Source of the DNA: Hirudo medicinalis
Taxonomy: Eukaryota > Annelida > Clitellata > Hirudinida > Hirudinidae
DNA length: 33,096 nt
Assembly (NCBI GenBank): GCA_011800805.1
Contig: MPNW01000570.1
Span: forward strand, 1-33,096
Direction: 5' to 3'
The number at the start of each line of letters is the position of its first letter. The stretch's first letter is position 1. The position numbers and the translations under genes are program-made. The notes beneath the pieces were generated by a model that did not search any database, was not told where the DNA came from, and saw nothing but the letters and a program-made list of their open reading frames with translations. Shown in pieces: positions 17,396 through 28,526 of this stretch.

Positions 17396-19800
17396 AATGA
17401 TGCAGGTGCTGTGGGTGACTCAGAAAAGGCCTACGAGGAAGCCATGAAGGTGGCGCAGGAGGAGATGCAGCCCACCCATCCCATCAGACTGGGTCTGGCA
17501 CTCAACTACTCTGTCTTCTTCTACGAAATCCTCAATGCTCCTGACAAGGCTTGCAATCTGGCCAAGCAGGTTGGCATTCGAGTGACGAACGAAGGATTTT
17601 CTTTCTTCGATTCGTACCATATTTTTTTTTATTTTACAGCAATTAATCTAATTTTTAGCTTTTTCATTTGCTGGCCGACCGGCTGATGGCATTTTAATTT
17701 CGGTCAGAATCGGCAAGGGGTCGAGTTCGTAGAACGTCGGATTCAACTCCTTAGCTAGGACTCGAGCCAGTCACTTGATCTGAGTAGCTTACTCATATTA
17801 ATTCCAACTTTTCCCAGACTCGACCTGAGGGTTGATTAGTTCTTGCCGGTTAATCACGACGGGTTTTGAGGGGTCGGCAAAAAAAGTGGCAGTCAGGTCT
17901 CAGGGTCACCTATTGCGATGCATAGGCTGTTTATGTGCTCGAATTCAGAGTCCAATGTTGTACCAAATCCGTGTGGTCGAGTGAAATTGTCCTCGATACT
18001 GTGCAGGGTTTTTATAGTTTATATCGCTGAAACTGCATGGCTAGTGGGAGCTTTCAGCCGTGCGAACGTTGTTGTCGTCTGCTTAAGTATGGCTTTGCAT
18101 CTCTTTCGATCATTCCAACTTCTTCTTGAACCATCTCCTCCGAGATTTGGATTAGGGATTTAAGCCCGTGTCGTTTAAGAGCGAGGACGATGCCAGCAGA
18201 AATTCATTGTTTAGGTGGTCTGAGCTGCCATTGTCGTCGTAGTCGTTCGAAGAATGTGACGATGAATAACGTTCTGTCGATTGTAGTCTGCCATTTAAAA
18301 CGAGAGGGCGGATTAATTCGTTAGGGACAATTAAGGTGTTAACGACGACATCGTCGGAACGACTTCAAATCGATGCTGAGAGCTCTCCTCGTTCGAGGTT
18401 GCTGATGGCATTAACTAGTTCCAGTTAATTGTAATTTGATTATAATAATAATGATGAGAGGAAAGATCTCTGAAAGAGTCGGGCTTTCACCTTTTACGTG
18501 CTGGGAAGGAATGGCTTGAAAATAAAAGTAGCAGCAATATTGAATTTTAATTACAGTAATAATAACAACCACCCTCCCACAGCTAACGAATTGACATCTA
18601 CTTAATTAGTTGTAATTGCAGTCTGATAATTAGGAGTTAGCATCCTGACTGCCTTTGTCAAAATCCTCTGCTATGATTTTCAGAGCTTACCTATTAATAG
18701 AATTTGCAAATGACAAAAGATATGTGGAGATACATTGGGATAGCCACTGAGTTTACAGAGAATTTACTTGATGTATTAGATGTTTTTAGATTAATTCAAT
18801 TGAATGTATTTCAGGTTGTCGATTTGAGATGACTCATGAATGTCGTAGTGATGGTGTGATTTCCACAAATTAGTTGCCAATGTCGTGTGTTATACTGGTA
18901 ATGCATGCAATTATCAGTTATCATCATCCTCATTATTATTATTATTATTATTATTATATTACATGACTTTATGAACATTACAATTAGTGATTTATTTGAG
19001 GACTAGAAATTGACAATGGTTGGAATCATCGGTCAGATGACGTCGAGATCGACAGAGGTGACGCGTCGGTCTTATTGCAACCCGCGACTTAAAAGTAGTC
19101 TAATTAATATTGACGGCCTGGGGTTGAAGCCTTGTGCCCCTGCAACGTTTATCACTTGTTTCGTTGTAACGTGATTGATTTTCTCTCAGCCAGTAACTTG
19201 AATCCACGTCGTTTTATCCCGACAGTCCTTCGATGCTGCCATGGCCGAACTGGACTCTCTCAATGAGGACCTGTACAAGGACAGTACCCTCATCATGCAG
19301 CTTTTGAGGGACAATCTGACGGTTTGTGGTTATCGGTGTTGTCGTGACTTTTCGTCGTTGGGGTCACTGTGGTCGTGCTTTGTCGTTGTGGCCTTAGGTT
19401 TAAGATTTGAATTTTCCTGTATATCCTTGTTGTCATAATATAAATATGTTAATTGATGTTTAGGAGTGCAAGGGTGTCGAGTTAAATATTTATAATTAGT
19501 TAGTAATTTAACCAGTTGCAATGAACTTTTAGGCATGGCTCTGCGGATTCGTAGGTCGTTGTCATTGTTGTTGTTGTTGTTGTTGTTGTTGTGGATGCAC
19601 GCATTAAAGTCTGCCTTATTAATTTTATTGAATGGCCTTCTCGATATGTTGTATGCATTTAACGTTCCAATTGTATTTGTTCAGCATTCGATGTTTTCTT
19701 TCGAGTCCGTGATAATGACCGATCTTTTCTCCCCAAACAGCTGTGGACATCCGATGCCCAAGGGGAGGAAGAAGACCGTGGAGAAGGCGAGGGTAACTGA
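14386..19800 (+). CDS. 14-3-3 protein, with a one-base frameshift in exon 1
   Basis: Five exons: 14386-14684, 17095-17215, 17406-17569, 19226-19321 and 19741-19800. The total is 740 nt; one extra base gives 246 codons plus stop, the normal 14-3-3 length. Family signatures are plain: [61 protein letters not shown] and [15 protein letters not shown]. The phosphopeptide-binding residues K51 and R58, and the RY pair in KGDYYRY, are present. These dimeric adaptors bind phosphoserine/threonine motifs in cytosolic signalling. The acidic tail is [12 protein letters not shown]. After ISSIE (codon 68) the run GTAAAACT has four A where the family frame (V-K-T-E-G-N-E-K-K) needs five. Everything downstream is intact and phase-consistent, so a sequencing or assembly error is likelier than a pseudogene. 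The start ATGGCT has G at +4. Confidence 0.95.
15120..15700. promoter_or_regulatory. CpG-rich block inside 14-3-3 intron 1
   Basis: Clearly richer in G+C and in CpG than the AT-rich surroundings (repeated GTGCGTGCGACCGTGCGTG, GTGCGAGA, CCGGGGCGG). Three mutually overlapping open frames here have no protein-like content. CTTAG|GTGACT at about 15531 could be a splice donor. It may be an alternative promoter with a non-coding first exon, or an unrelated transcribed unit; the sequence does not decide. Confidence 0.35.
16283..16317 (+). repeat. (GTT)n microsatellite
   Basis: GTT triplets with one GCT, in 14-3-3 intron 1. The remainder of that intron (15700-17094) is unique sequence with no visible exon. 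Confidence 0.9.
17348..17402 (+). repeat. (GAT)n microsatellite abutting a 3' splice site
   Basis: GAT triplets run directly into GATAATGATGCAG, the acceptor of 14-3-3 exon 3 at 17406. The usual pyrimidine tract is absent. Confidence 0.92.
18931..18957. repeat. (ATT)n microsatellite
   Basis: Pure ATT triplets in 14-3-3 intron 3. The rest of that intron (17570-19225) shows no exon on either strand. GGACTCGAGCC at 17758-17768 is a weak inverted B-box-like match. Confidence 0.85.
19565..19592 (+). repeat. (TTG)n microsatellite
   Basis: TTG triplets in the last intron of the 14-3-3 gene. Confidence 0.88.
19624..19629 (-). terminator. Possible poly(A) signal of the minus-strand phosphorylase-like gene
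   Basis: TTTATT on the plus strand is AATAAA on the minus strand, about 270 bp past the minus-strand stop at 19901. If used, the 3' UTR would run antisense across the last 14-3-3 exon. I see no closer AATAAA. Confidence 0.35.
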
Positions 19801-19859
19801 GGGGTCGCTTCGGTGGCCAGCCACCCCCCAACATTGTGACAATGAACATTTGTTGCTTT

Positions 19860-19893
19860 GATGATGATGATGATGATGATGATAATAATAATC
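19860..19893 (+). repeat. (ATG)n/(AAT)n microsatellite between convergent genes
   Basis: Lies in the 100-bp gap between the facing stop codons of 14-3-3 (19800) and the minus-strand gene (19901). Confidence 0.9.
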
Positions 19894-19900
19894 AATTAGA

Positions 19901-22900
19901 TCAAATGGCCAGCATGTTAACAGCAATCATCCAAAGCCTCACTTGATCAAACTCTGTGTCCACACCAATGCATTGATGTCTGGCTGTAAACTCCATTCTT
20001 ATCTGATCATCCTTAACTATAGGCTTCCCAGAAGCAATGCAACCAAGTCTAAGTTTTGGCATTCCTGGCCTGTTGGTTTCTGCAGCATCATCAGGACAAG
20101 GTGGATGACCAACCTCAATGACATCATTGCCTGAGAATGATGAGATAGCTTTGACATATGTATCAAGTGATTGCCTTAAGGGTTCCTCACCTCCAATGTT
20201 CATAAATAGCCTATCGGTCTCGGGACGCGGCCTTTCAAATGTCACCTGTTGACCTTGAAGAAGAGACTGACCTTGCTCCAAGTAAGACTCCCAAGGTTGG
20301 AAAGATGGATCAGCCTACAAAAGAAAATCCATTAAAATATTTCAATGCATAGCTGAGTGGTGAGAAATTACACTGACAAACCTGGTGTTTGTCATAGAGC
20401 TTTTCTGCAATGTTTCTCAAGGCCTCATCCTGTGGTGCCCAACTTTTGAGGGCGTACTGTACATGCCCTCTCTCAACGTCATGCACGATTTTATCACAGT
20501 ATATGTAAACCTGTATGCACATTTTTAGGTCATAATTTTTTTAAGCAAAGATTGCCAATCATACTAATATTTTTGAAAAATATTTTCATCTAAATTGAAG
20601 CCAATCTTGGTTGATCTTACTTGTTGCTTTTTGTTGGGCATGGACACAATGACATCTCCCAGCCTGACATGGTTGTAATAGTCTGTGTAGTGGGGCACCC
20701 CTCCACATACTCCGACAAGCAGAACATACTCAACGTCTCCAAATGTACCTGAATTGTAAGTTAAATTATTCATGACATTCTTTTCAAGCTTATCTTTTCA
20801 AGGTATCGATAATCTTTATATTGGCAGATTGCTGCACATTCAGCATTCAACTCCCCCATCACTCAGTCACCCACCCAGAAGTCTTGTGGTTGTATTTCCA
20901 GATGAAATCTGAGCTGCCATCTGTCGGCCAATTTGGGGAAGTTTTGTGGAAACAACTCTGTGATGTCCTATCGTTCCAATGGTGTACACATTGGATTCTC
21001 CTGAGACCATAAAAGCAATACAAAGTATAAGTAAAGCTTATGATGATAGATCTCAGACAATGATTGTTACAAGATGTGAAACCAGGTTTTGTTCAAATTT
21101 AAATAAGTAAAAAGTATCAAACTTTTCAGTATATAGTTTAAATAAAATGTAAACAAGCTGGTGTGCTTAAACTTGACAAGTTAATTGGCAGGAGCTCAAC
21201 AGTTTGTAAGATCTCATCTCGTTTCTAAGATTTACAACGACATGTAGTTTCATGCTTTTAAGGCTATTTTTGTGACGATAATGCGTAGAATATTGTCATC
21301 AACTTCACATCAATGCAATAGCATGCCTTGAACACAATCAAATGTAACTGCTAAATGAATTACAAGTGTAACTACACCACATGTAGAATACAGAAATTAG
21401 AATTAAACATGACAGGTAATAAATACTGACCTTCTGTCTTGTATCTGACAAATGTTGTCTTGTCCTCCATCATAGCATCAACAGCCAGCTTTTCATAATA
21501 CTTTGAGGTTATAATGGCCACAGTTGGCTTGTTTCCTTGGGTTTGAACTGGCATCGACTTGACTATCTTGACCTCTGAAATCAGACGCATACGGCGGTAA
21601 TTCATTCACATCAAATTTTACATCTCATTCGAGTAATTCTCTCTTATTCTCATAAGTGATCATTAATGAAAATATTTAATAATTTTTATATTTACATTAA
21701 ATTTAATTATATATATGATCAGGAACATGATATATATCATCATCAGGAACATTAGTGTTTCTGCTCCAAAATTTTAATGAGTTTTACCCACTTAAGATAA
21801 ATAATGCAATTAAACAAATGAACTCATTAACCAACCCTAAGTGATGCTTAACTTAAAATACACCAATGTGGCCTATCAACAATAATTAATGATGTCCTGA
21901 GAAAGAACACCGTGCAATGGCAGAATGCAATGTCACCTGTCGTCTCATCCAAAACCTTCCTGACCCACTTTCCAGGTTCCAACTCTTTGATCAAATTCTT
22001 CCCTGACAGTATCCTCAACTGCTCTTGTATGGTTCGAGAATCAGTGTTCAACAGCCTGTGAAGATGGTTATGATGATGATATTTGACAACATTTAATTAA
22101 TATATCAATTAATAATAAATCATACTGTGCCAGATCATCTGTAGGCAGAATGTTGGGGTAAGCAGACTCCAAGGTCAGCAGCAACTGCTCTTGCACCACC
22201 AATTCCTTTGGCTTCTTCGACTCCAGTTTCAATTCTGACGATGCAAAAACATTTTCATTATTTCGCTTCAATTATTGCTTGTTTATAACCACCTCTGAAT
22301 GATCATCTCATTGAAAACCTCATTTAAGATAATATTAAGTATATTTATAAGCAAATAAAATCCACAATTATCAGTCTAAGGATCACTTGATGATGATTAA
22401 AGGTAATTTTGCACATGCAGTACACATAAGATGATCTGATAACATCATCACAACAGTCATCATGGATTGAAATCCTGATTGAAATCACTATCAAACCAAA
22501 CAAAACCTTCATCATTGGGGTTCTGAGCTTCCACCTCATCGAGTTGACTCATGTCGACATCAATTCTCTTGATTTTCATGTACTGTGGAACCTGCAATTG
22601 CTTCATCACCTTCTTGATGAAGCCTACGTAATCTGCACAAAACATGAACAAATATTTTACAATTTTCTTCTGACATCAGGCATTTCATGGAAGAAGGTAA
22701 GAGATAGCATTTCAACATGTCTAATTGACCTTTGATAAAGTATGTGACTGATCTATGTTGCTTCTAAAATCTCAAATTACATCTTGCAAGACACTGGAGA
22801 ACCAGAAGTTCTCAAATGTTTGAAATATAAAGCCACTTGCTCAATGACTCATACCAGGCAGCCAACTGGTATTTCAATAAGAATGCATTTATTAAATATA

Positions 22901-24925
22901 AAAGACAATGCCAGAATAAAAACTTATGAATCACATCAATGGATAACAGAATGTCACGAGAATAATCCAATGCAGCAGTGAATTAATGGAATATGAATGA
23001 ACCTCTAGGAAAGGTCTCTGGTCTGATGAGCTCCTTGAAGAATTCGTAAGCCACGCTGACTTTCTCCAGGTAGTCTGTGTCATCTCGGAACCAGAACTTC
23101 AATATTCTGCTTTCCTTTATCGGAAACCAATCTATTTTATTGCTTCAAATATGGCTTACTATTATTTTATTTGTTGTCAATATTGGACTCAAAAAGCTGA
23201 TAAATTGTTTGTTTAATTTTGACACCAGCTTAATTGCAAGATATTCACAATATGTTGGTAATCAAAAGTAGTTCAAAATATAGTTCTGCTTCCAACATAA
23301 TTACAATGACAAGTTTTTAATAAATTAATCTGAAAACAAATTGTATTAGACATCCTCTCATTTCAAAATTATTAAAGAGATTCAATTTTTTTCTGTCGGA
23401 TGAAAATATTTTCAGACAAAATGATTATTTCATAATCCATAATCCACGAAAAACTTTGGTAGGCATAATGCAGAATGCAGTGATTATGTTGAGAAACATT
23501 TTAATTACGAAATTAACAAGGTATGTCCTGTTGGTCTTGAGGCAATTAAGCTGATAGGGGCCTCCCTCCCTAAGACGAGCCATAATTATAAGTGCACAAA
23601 GGACAATTACACTCATTTCTTGGATCTAATTGGATGTGAAACCACTAGATCCTTCAATCAAGCTAACTAATTCTACAAATGTCAATTATCTTAAATTTCA
23701 TTTCAAAAGAAAAAATTACTTTAAAAGAATAATTTGATGAAAAGAAATGTGCAAAAATAAAGACTAGGCAAATGTTCAATTGATGCCATTCGTTCATGGC
23801 CGCCAGAAGTAATTGTAATAGTGATTTCTTTTTATTAAGTTGGAGGAGCTGTAAGCTGCACCGGGAGGGTGAATGTATTTACAATTCATACTAATTAGAA
23901 ATAAAATTTGATGAATGATAAAAATTATGAAGAAAATTCATTCAGATAATGAACTGTACCTAAAAGATGGAAATGCCAAAAACCAAAGCTGATAGATGAC
24001 TCATATAGATGGTTTTTAATAATGTTCAATAAGACTGAGTCATTTGGTAAGCTTAATTCAGCAATCAGATGATTAAGGTTCCACTTACTGGCACATTCTT
24101 TCCTGTTTTCCTGTCTATGAGGAAACATTTAAATTCCAACTGGAGGTGAAAAGGAGCAGACGAATCAGGAAGATCTGTGAAAAGTAATATGAAGCACCCA
24201 TATCAATTATTAAAAATTTAACAATACCAAATATGTTTCAATTCAAAATTTATTTTACTTAAATTATTTTGACATTCAGTACCATGATCAAGCATATCCT
24301 GGAAGAAATTTTTGACATGCCATGGAGATAAAAAAATCTCTTCGAATGTAAGACCAACAAATTCAGAATGATTTCTAAAATGAACCTAACTAAACATTGC
24401 ACGTACGATAATTACTATCAGATGGGGTAGGGCAAAATTATGTTTTGAAAAAGAACAAACCAACTATTAAGGACGGAAAAACTAAATGGGAAATGTTCTT
24501 ATCATTTTCAATAAAATAAAATAATTAGATAATTAACTGTTTTCTATGGTATTTGTCAAGGTGACATCAGCAGATTAATTAGTAGTGTGAACATTTTACA
24601 TCTTACAAGTTTGAGACATGAAACAAGCAGCATGCACTTAAAAACAATTCAAGTAGCTTAGAAAATAACCAGAAGCTTGTTTGTTGATCACAAGTCCAGC
24701 ATGTTGTCCACCAGCTTTGTGGGCAACTAAGTTATCATCCACTTGTGTGTTTTTCTTTTTTTCGATTCTAATGCTGGTGGTTTTGCCCCTCTTGCTTGGG
24801 GTCATAACAATTTCTGAAATTAAAGTTCAAAGAATAATTTTCGACCTGCAGATCGACACCGATCTCGCATGTTCTTTCCAAATATAAAAATTCGGTAAAA
24901 CATTAAGCACACCTTCGTCCATCAT
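19901..24925 (-). CDS. Winged-helix plus nucleoside-phosphorylase-like (PNP_UDP superfamily) protein
   Basis: Twelve exons, from 5' to 3': 24925-24913, 24813-24670, 24174-24089, 23114-23003, 22632-22507, 22234-22126, 22055-21937, 21574-21431, 21000-20875, 20748-20621, 20510-20382 and 20314-19901. Phases agree throughout, giving 549 aa. Residues 1-52 are basic and low in complexity. Residues 53-160 (FHLQLEFKCFLID, RILKFWFRDD) form a domain I do not recognise. Residues about 171-230 look like a winged helix (LPTDDLAQLLNTDSRTIQEQ, then GKWVRKV). From about 248 on is an NP-I-type phosphorylase fold: KPTVAIITSKYYEK, YTIGTIGHHRVV, VGVCGGVPHYTD (V338-D347), LGCIASGKPIVKDD and DTEFDQV with E533. The protein may bind or cleave a nucleoside and respond through the winged helix; that is inference. 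The usual last segment with the conserved Asp (of the RGIADYxDG type) is absent. The acceptor of exon 4 (GATAAAG) is the weakest. Superfamily call good, specificity unknown. Confidence 0.86.
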
Positions 24926-26003
24926 TTTGAAATAATAATCCTTTACTCAAAATAAAAATAAGCTCTTCGGGTAGGCGTCCCTTTACTTTTGAAAAACTAA
25001 AACTAATCACCCGGATATTGTGGACGCTTCAAATTTCAAAGGTTTGTTATACGATTATTATCCCCTTTAAGGAAAAGGTGGAACGAGCAATGCTTAATTT
25101 GTTATGACATTTAATACAAGAACGATTTTTAAGTTGTGTTTAAAAATGTGTTAAAATCTGTAAAAAAAATGATTTTGATTTATGACCTTAGGTAGGTTAA
25201 CGACTTGTCAAATTGCTAATTGTTTAATTTAATTACGTAATATATAATTTATCTTCTTTGAAAAGGGTTATTTTTGTTATTATAAATATTTTTATTTAGA
25301 TCCTCACATTATTTCAATCCAACTCCTGCGGCAATATCAAAAACTATGGGACTTGTGACATTAAAATTACCCTCAATTCTGAGTTAATAATGTTATTTTG
25401 CTAAATAATTAATTATTTCAAACTTGGCAAGTTATGCCTTCAGAATTTAATCTTTAATTTAGAGCCTAGTCCTGAGAGTCGACAAATTCGTATGATGTTC
25501 GTTGATCTAGAATATGCCTCTATTTGTGTTAATATAGCGTAAAATGTTTTTCTGATCAAGAACATTTATAAAATGAAATCGTTTAATGGCTTAGCTTGCG
25601 CAAATCTTTCATCGTTATTCAAAGAAGCAGTGTCGCCGAGTAGGGGGATAGGAGGGCTGGTCCTGTAATATTATAATCACCTATACAAAGTTTATACTTT
25701 ATGATAAAAAAAAGGATGCACTTGTAAATAACTCGCACAAACTTATCTAGAATGTTTAATGTTAAACAAGTTTTAAATCTTACATTCTAAATGTAGTAAT
25801 GAGTTAAAAGTGTTCAAATAAAATTATCGAAATACTATTTCTAGTACCATGTTTCATTTAAAAATAATTAAATAATTATTATTACCATTTGTAAAATTGA
25901 ATTTGCTTTCGAACAGGTTTAATATAGTCATCACATAAAGTCAATATTTTGATTTAATGAACGATAATCAGTTTATATTTTGACACGTTAATACATTTTA
26001 ACC
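24926..26003. promoter_or_regulatory. Head-to-head intergenic region of the phosphorylase-like gene and PWP1
   Basis: About 1.08 kb of AT-rich sequence between divergent start codons, so it must hold both promoters. No TATA box or other decisive motif is seen. A short GC-rich patch at 25628-25665 (CAGTGTCGCCGAGTAGGGGG) distantly resembles the left end of the hAT-like MITEs and may be a remnant. Confidence 0.5.
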
Positions 26004-28186
26004 ATGAACGCCATCAGCTGCTTGGCATGGGTAAAACGTGGTATTGCTAGTTCAAACCCGGAGAAGGTAACCTTAAATGAAGCAAAATTAAAACAGTTTG
26101 TCAGTCATCACGGTCATGATAGCGAAAATGAAGCAGATAATGCACCTTCAAATGAAAGTTAGTGTAATTTTATGTCTGCAAAATTCATTCTGTAATTTTA
26201 TAATTAACTTTCTTAGAGAGAAAGAAATCCAAGAAGTCGACCATAAACGTTGAGGATGAAAGAATAGTTGAAAGTTACGATTTGGATAATTATAGCGACG
26301 ATGAGAAAGAATCTGATGATGAAAGCGATGGTTCTCTTGGAATGTCCAATCTGACGTTCTTCACAAAAAATGAAGAAGATCCATATATAACAAAAAATGT
26401 AAGACACTTGAATAGATTGAAGCTTCTAAAACTACATATTAGTTATACCAAGGATTTGCAAATGGTGATATTATTTCTATTTCTTAGGATGATGATTCAG
26501 AGGATGATGAAGATATGATTATATCAAGTGATGATAATTTAATTCTGGCTGGAAAGGTTGATGGTGATTTTTCATCATTAGAAGTCTGGGTTTATAATGA
26601 AAAGTTGGGCAATGATGGGTTATTCTGTCACCATGAATACATCCTCCCATCACTCCCACTCACTGTTGAGTATGTGGGTGGAGTTGAGGGTAAGAATTTA
26701 GCTGCTGTGGGAGGCTTTGATGCAAGTCTTTCCTTGTGGGATCTCGATGTTATGGATACATTGGACCCACATTACCTTGTCAAAGGATGGAAGCCCAAGA
26801 AATCTTTGAAATCTAAAGGTTTGCAAAAAGCTATTTTCTCATGAAAATATCAATGACACATTGATTTGTAAGATTGTATGAAAAATTATAAGTTGTACAT
26901 ACGTTAATCTTAATGCTGGCACTGCAGCCAAGAAGACAAAATCAGAAAGTGAAGTTCAGAAAGAGCATTCAGATGCAATCCTTGACCTGAGTTGGAATGA
27001 ACTCCAGACAAACATTCTCGCAAGTGCCTCTGTTGACAAAACCATTGGTTTGTGGGATTTGAACTCCCTGCCTCAGTGCTGCTTCTTGAACGGATTTCAC
27101 TCAGAAAAGGTGGGCTGATTCCTTGTTGCTACATATCTGATGATTCTCATGCATATTTATGCATTAGATACCAGTATATCATCATTCGATTTTATTAAAC
27201 ATTCTTTAAATTATGTTTATTAACTTAGGTTCAAACATTGCAATGGCATCCTTGTGAGGCACAGACTCTCCTTTCAGGATCTTCTGATAAAACTGTGAAG
27301 GTCTTTGATTGTAGGGCTACACAGTCATCTGCCAAATCATGGGGGTTATCAGGAGAAGTAAGAATATTTAATTTATAAAATAAAAATTAAACAAATGAAA
27401 TTTGATCTAAATTACACAGATGGCTATTTGATTTTCTTTGATTATTAGGAATTCATGTGACATTTCTTTTTTTTATATCTAGTTAGACCATGCATAAATA
27501 GCTCGGAATAAAATGTAGACGAGATTTAAATTTCACAAAGCAAAGTTTATGCTTTTTAATATCAGCTTGTTTTGTTTTAGGTTGAAAAGGTGTTGTGGCA
27601 TAGCTCATCGCCATTCTGCTTCTTCTCGGGAGTGTCAACTGGTTTTATCAGCTACATTGACATTCGAATGACTGAACCCGTTTATCAACTTGATGCTCAT
27701 TCCCCTGGTTCTGTAACAGATTTAGCCATTTGTAATTCATCATCTGGAAACTGTTTGCTGAGCAGCTCAGAAAAGGGTGTTGTCAAAGTTTGGGATATTT
27801 CCAAAGAAAACAAACTTGTGAATACAAAGAATTATAAAATTGGTTCAGTATTTTGCCTCTCTGCATGTCCTGATTCAGCAAAACCGATCTTTGCAATGGG
27901 AGGTGAAAATGAAATGAAAGTATCCAATTTGACTAGAGATGTAGCTTCTGCAGAAGCCTTTGGATGGACTTACGAGGGTAGATTAAAAACGAGTGACACC
28001 ATGGATAACAAAAAGGCCAAACGTTCGAAGATTAAGAAAGACAAATCCGCTGCAGGATCCAGTGCCAACCTGCAAACTGAAGCAGATGAGGAGCGGCAAG
28101 CGAGAACTGAGAAGAAAAGGGCCAAAGCAAGAATGGCGGAAAAGAAGAAAGTTCTGAAATCCAAAGTCGGGCACAAAGAATGTTGA
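26004..28186 (+). CDS. PWP1: Periodic tryptophan protein 1 homologue (WD-repeat ribosome-biogenesis factor)
   Basis: Six exons, 26004-26157, 26217-26398, 26488-26818, 26928-27109, 27229-27357 and 27581-28186, giving 527 aa; human PWP1 is about 500 aa. The N-terminus [15 protein letters not shown] matches the PWP1 start (CVAWVRxGVA), followed by the typical acidic stretch and [18 protein letters not shown]. The WD-type repeats include [80 protein letters not shown] and [12 protein letters not shown]1 is nuclear/nucleolar and known for roles in rRNA transcription and pre-rRNA processing. The Lys-rich tail ([23 protein letters not shown]) fits nucleolar targeting. In the last repeat the expected WD is SN (MKVSNL). 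The introns are short (59-223 bp). Confidence 0.95.
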
Positions 28187-28526
28187 CATATTTTTTATTT
28201 ATTTTAATTAGTTATTTTGAAATAATGAATAATGAAAGTTTGAAGTTTTCTTTATTCGCGAGTCGAATTTCGTATGCACGAGACCCGATAGTTTCGGTAG
28301 CAGCGTGCAAAATCGAGGGTTTCTCCGATTGTGATGTTGTGATGTAGGGGCTTTAAATACCGATAAGGAAATTTTGTGGTTCTGATGCAATGTTTTCACA
28401 ATCTCCAAAAAGTTGTGCTGTGTTACTGTAGTGAATGGGAAAATTTTATGGTTTTTTGCATCTCTATTCCACTGTCGTTTTTAAGGTCGTGGTTCGTGCA
28501 GAATCCTGTGAGTGATTCTAGCGGTC
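28187..28526. other. Short spacer between PWP1 and the SDR gene
   Basis: 340 bp between same-strand genes, with no canonical AATAAA near the PWP1 stop. GTTCGTGCAG just before 28501 could be a 3' splice site, 26 bp upstream of the SDR start codon. No gene is seen on either strand. Confidence 0.6.

Noticed and set aside
23425..23616. Minus-strand 63-codon frame in intron 3 of the phosphorylase-like gene
   Set aside because: It has no splice signals in a phase compatible with the host gene and no recognisable domain; at best a transposon scrap.
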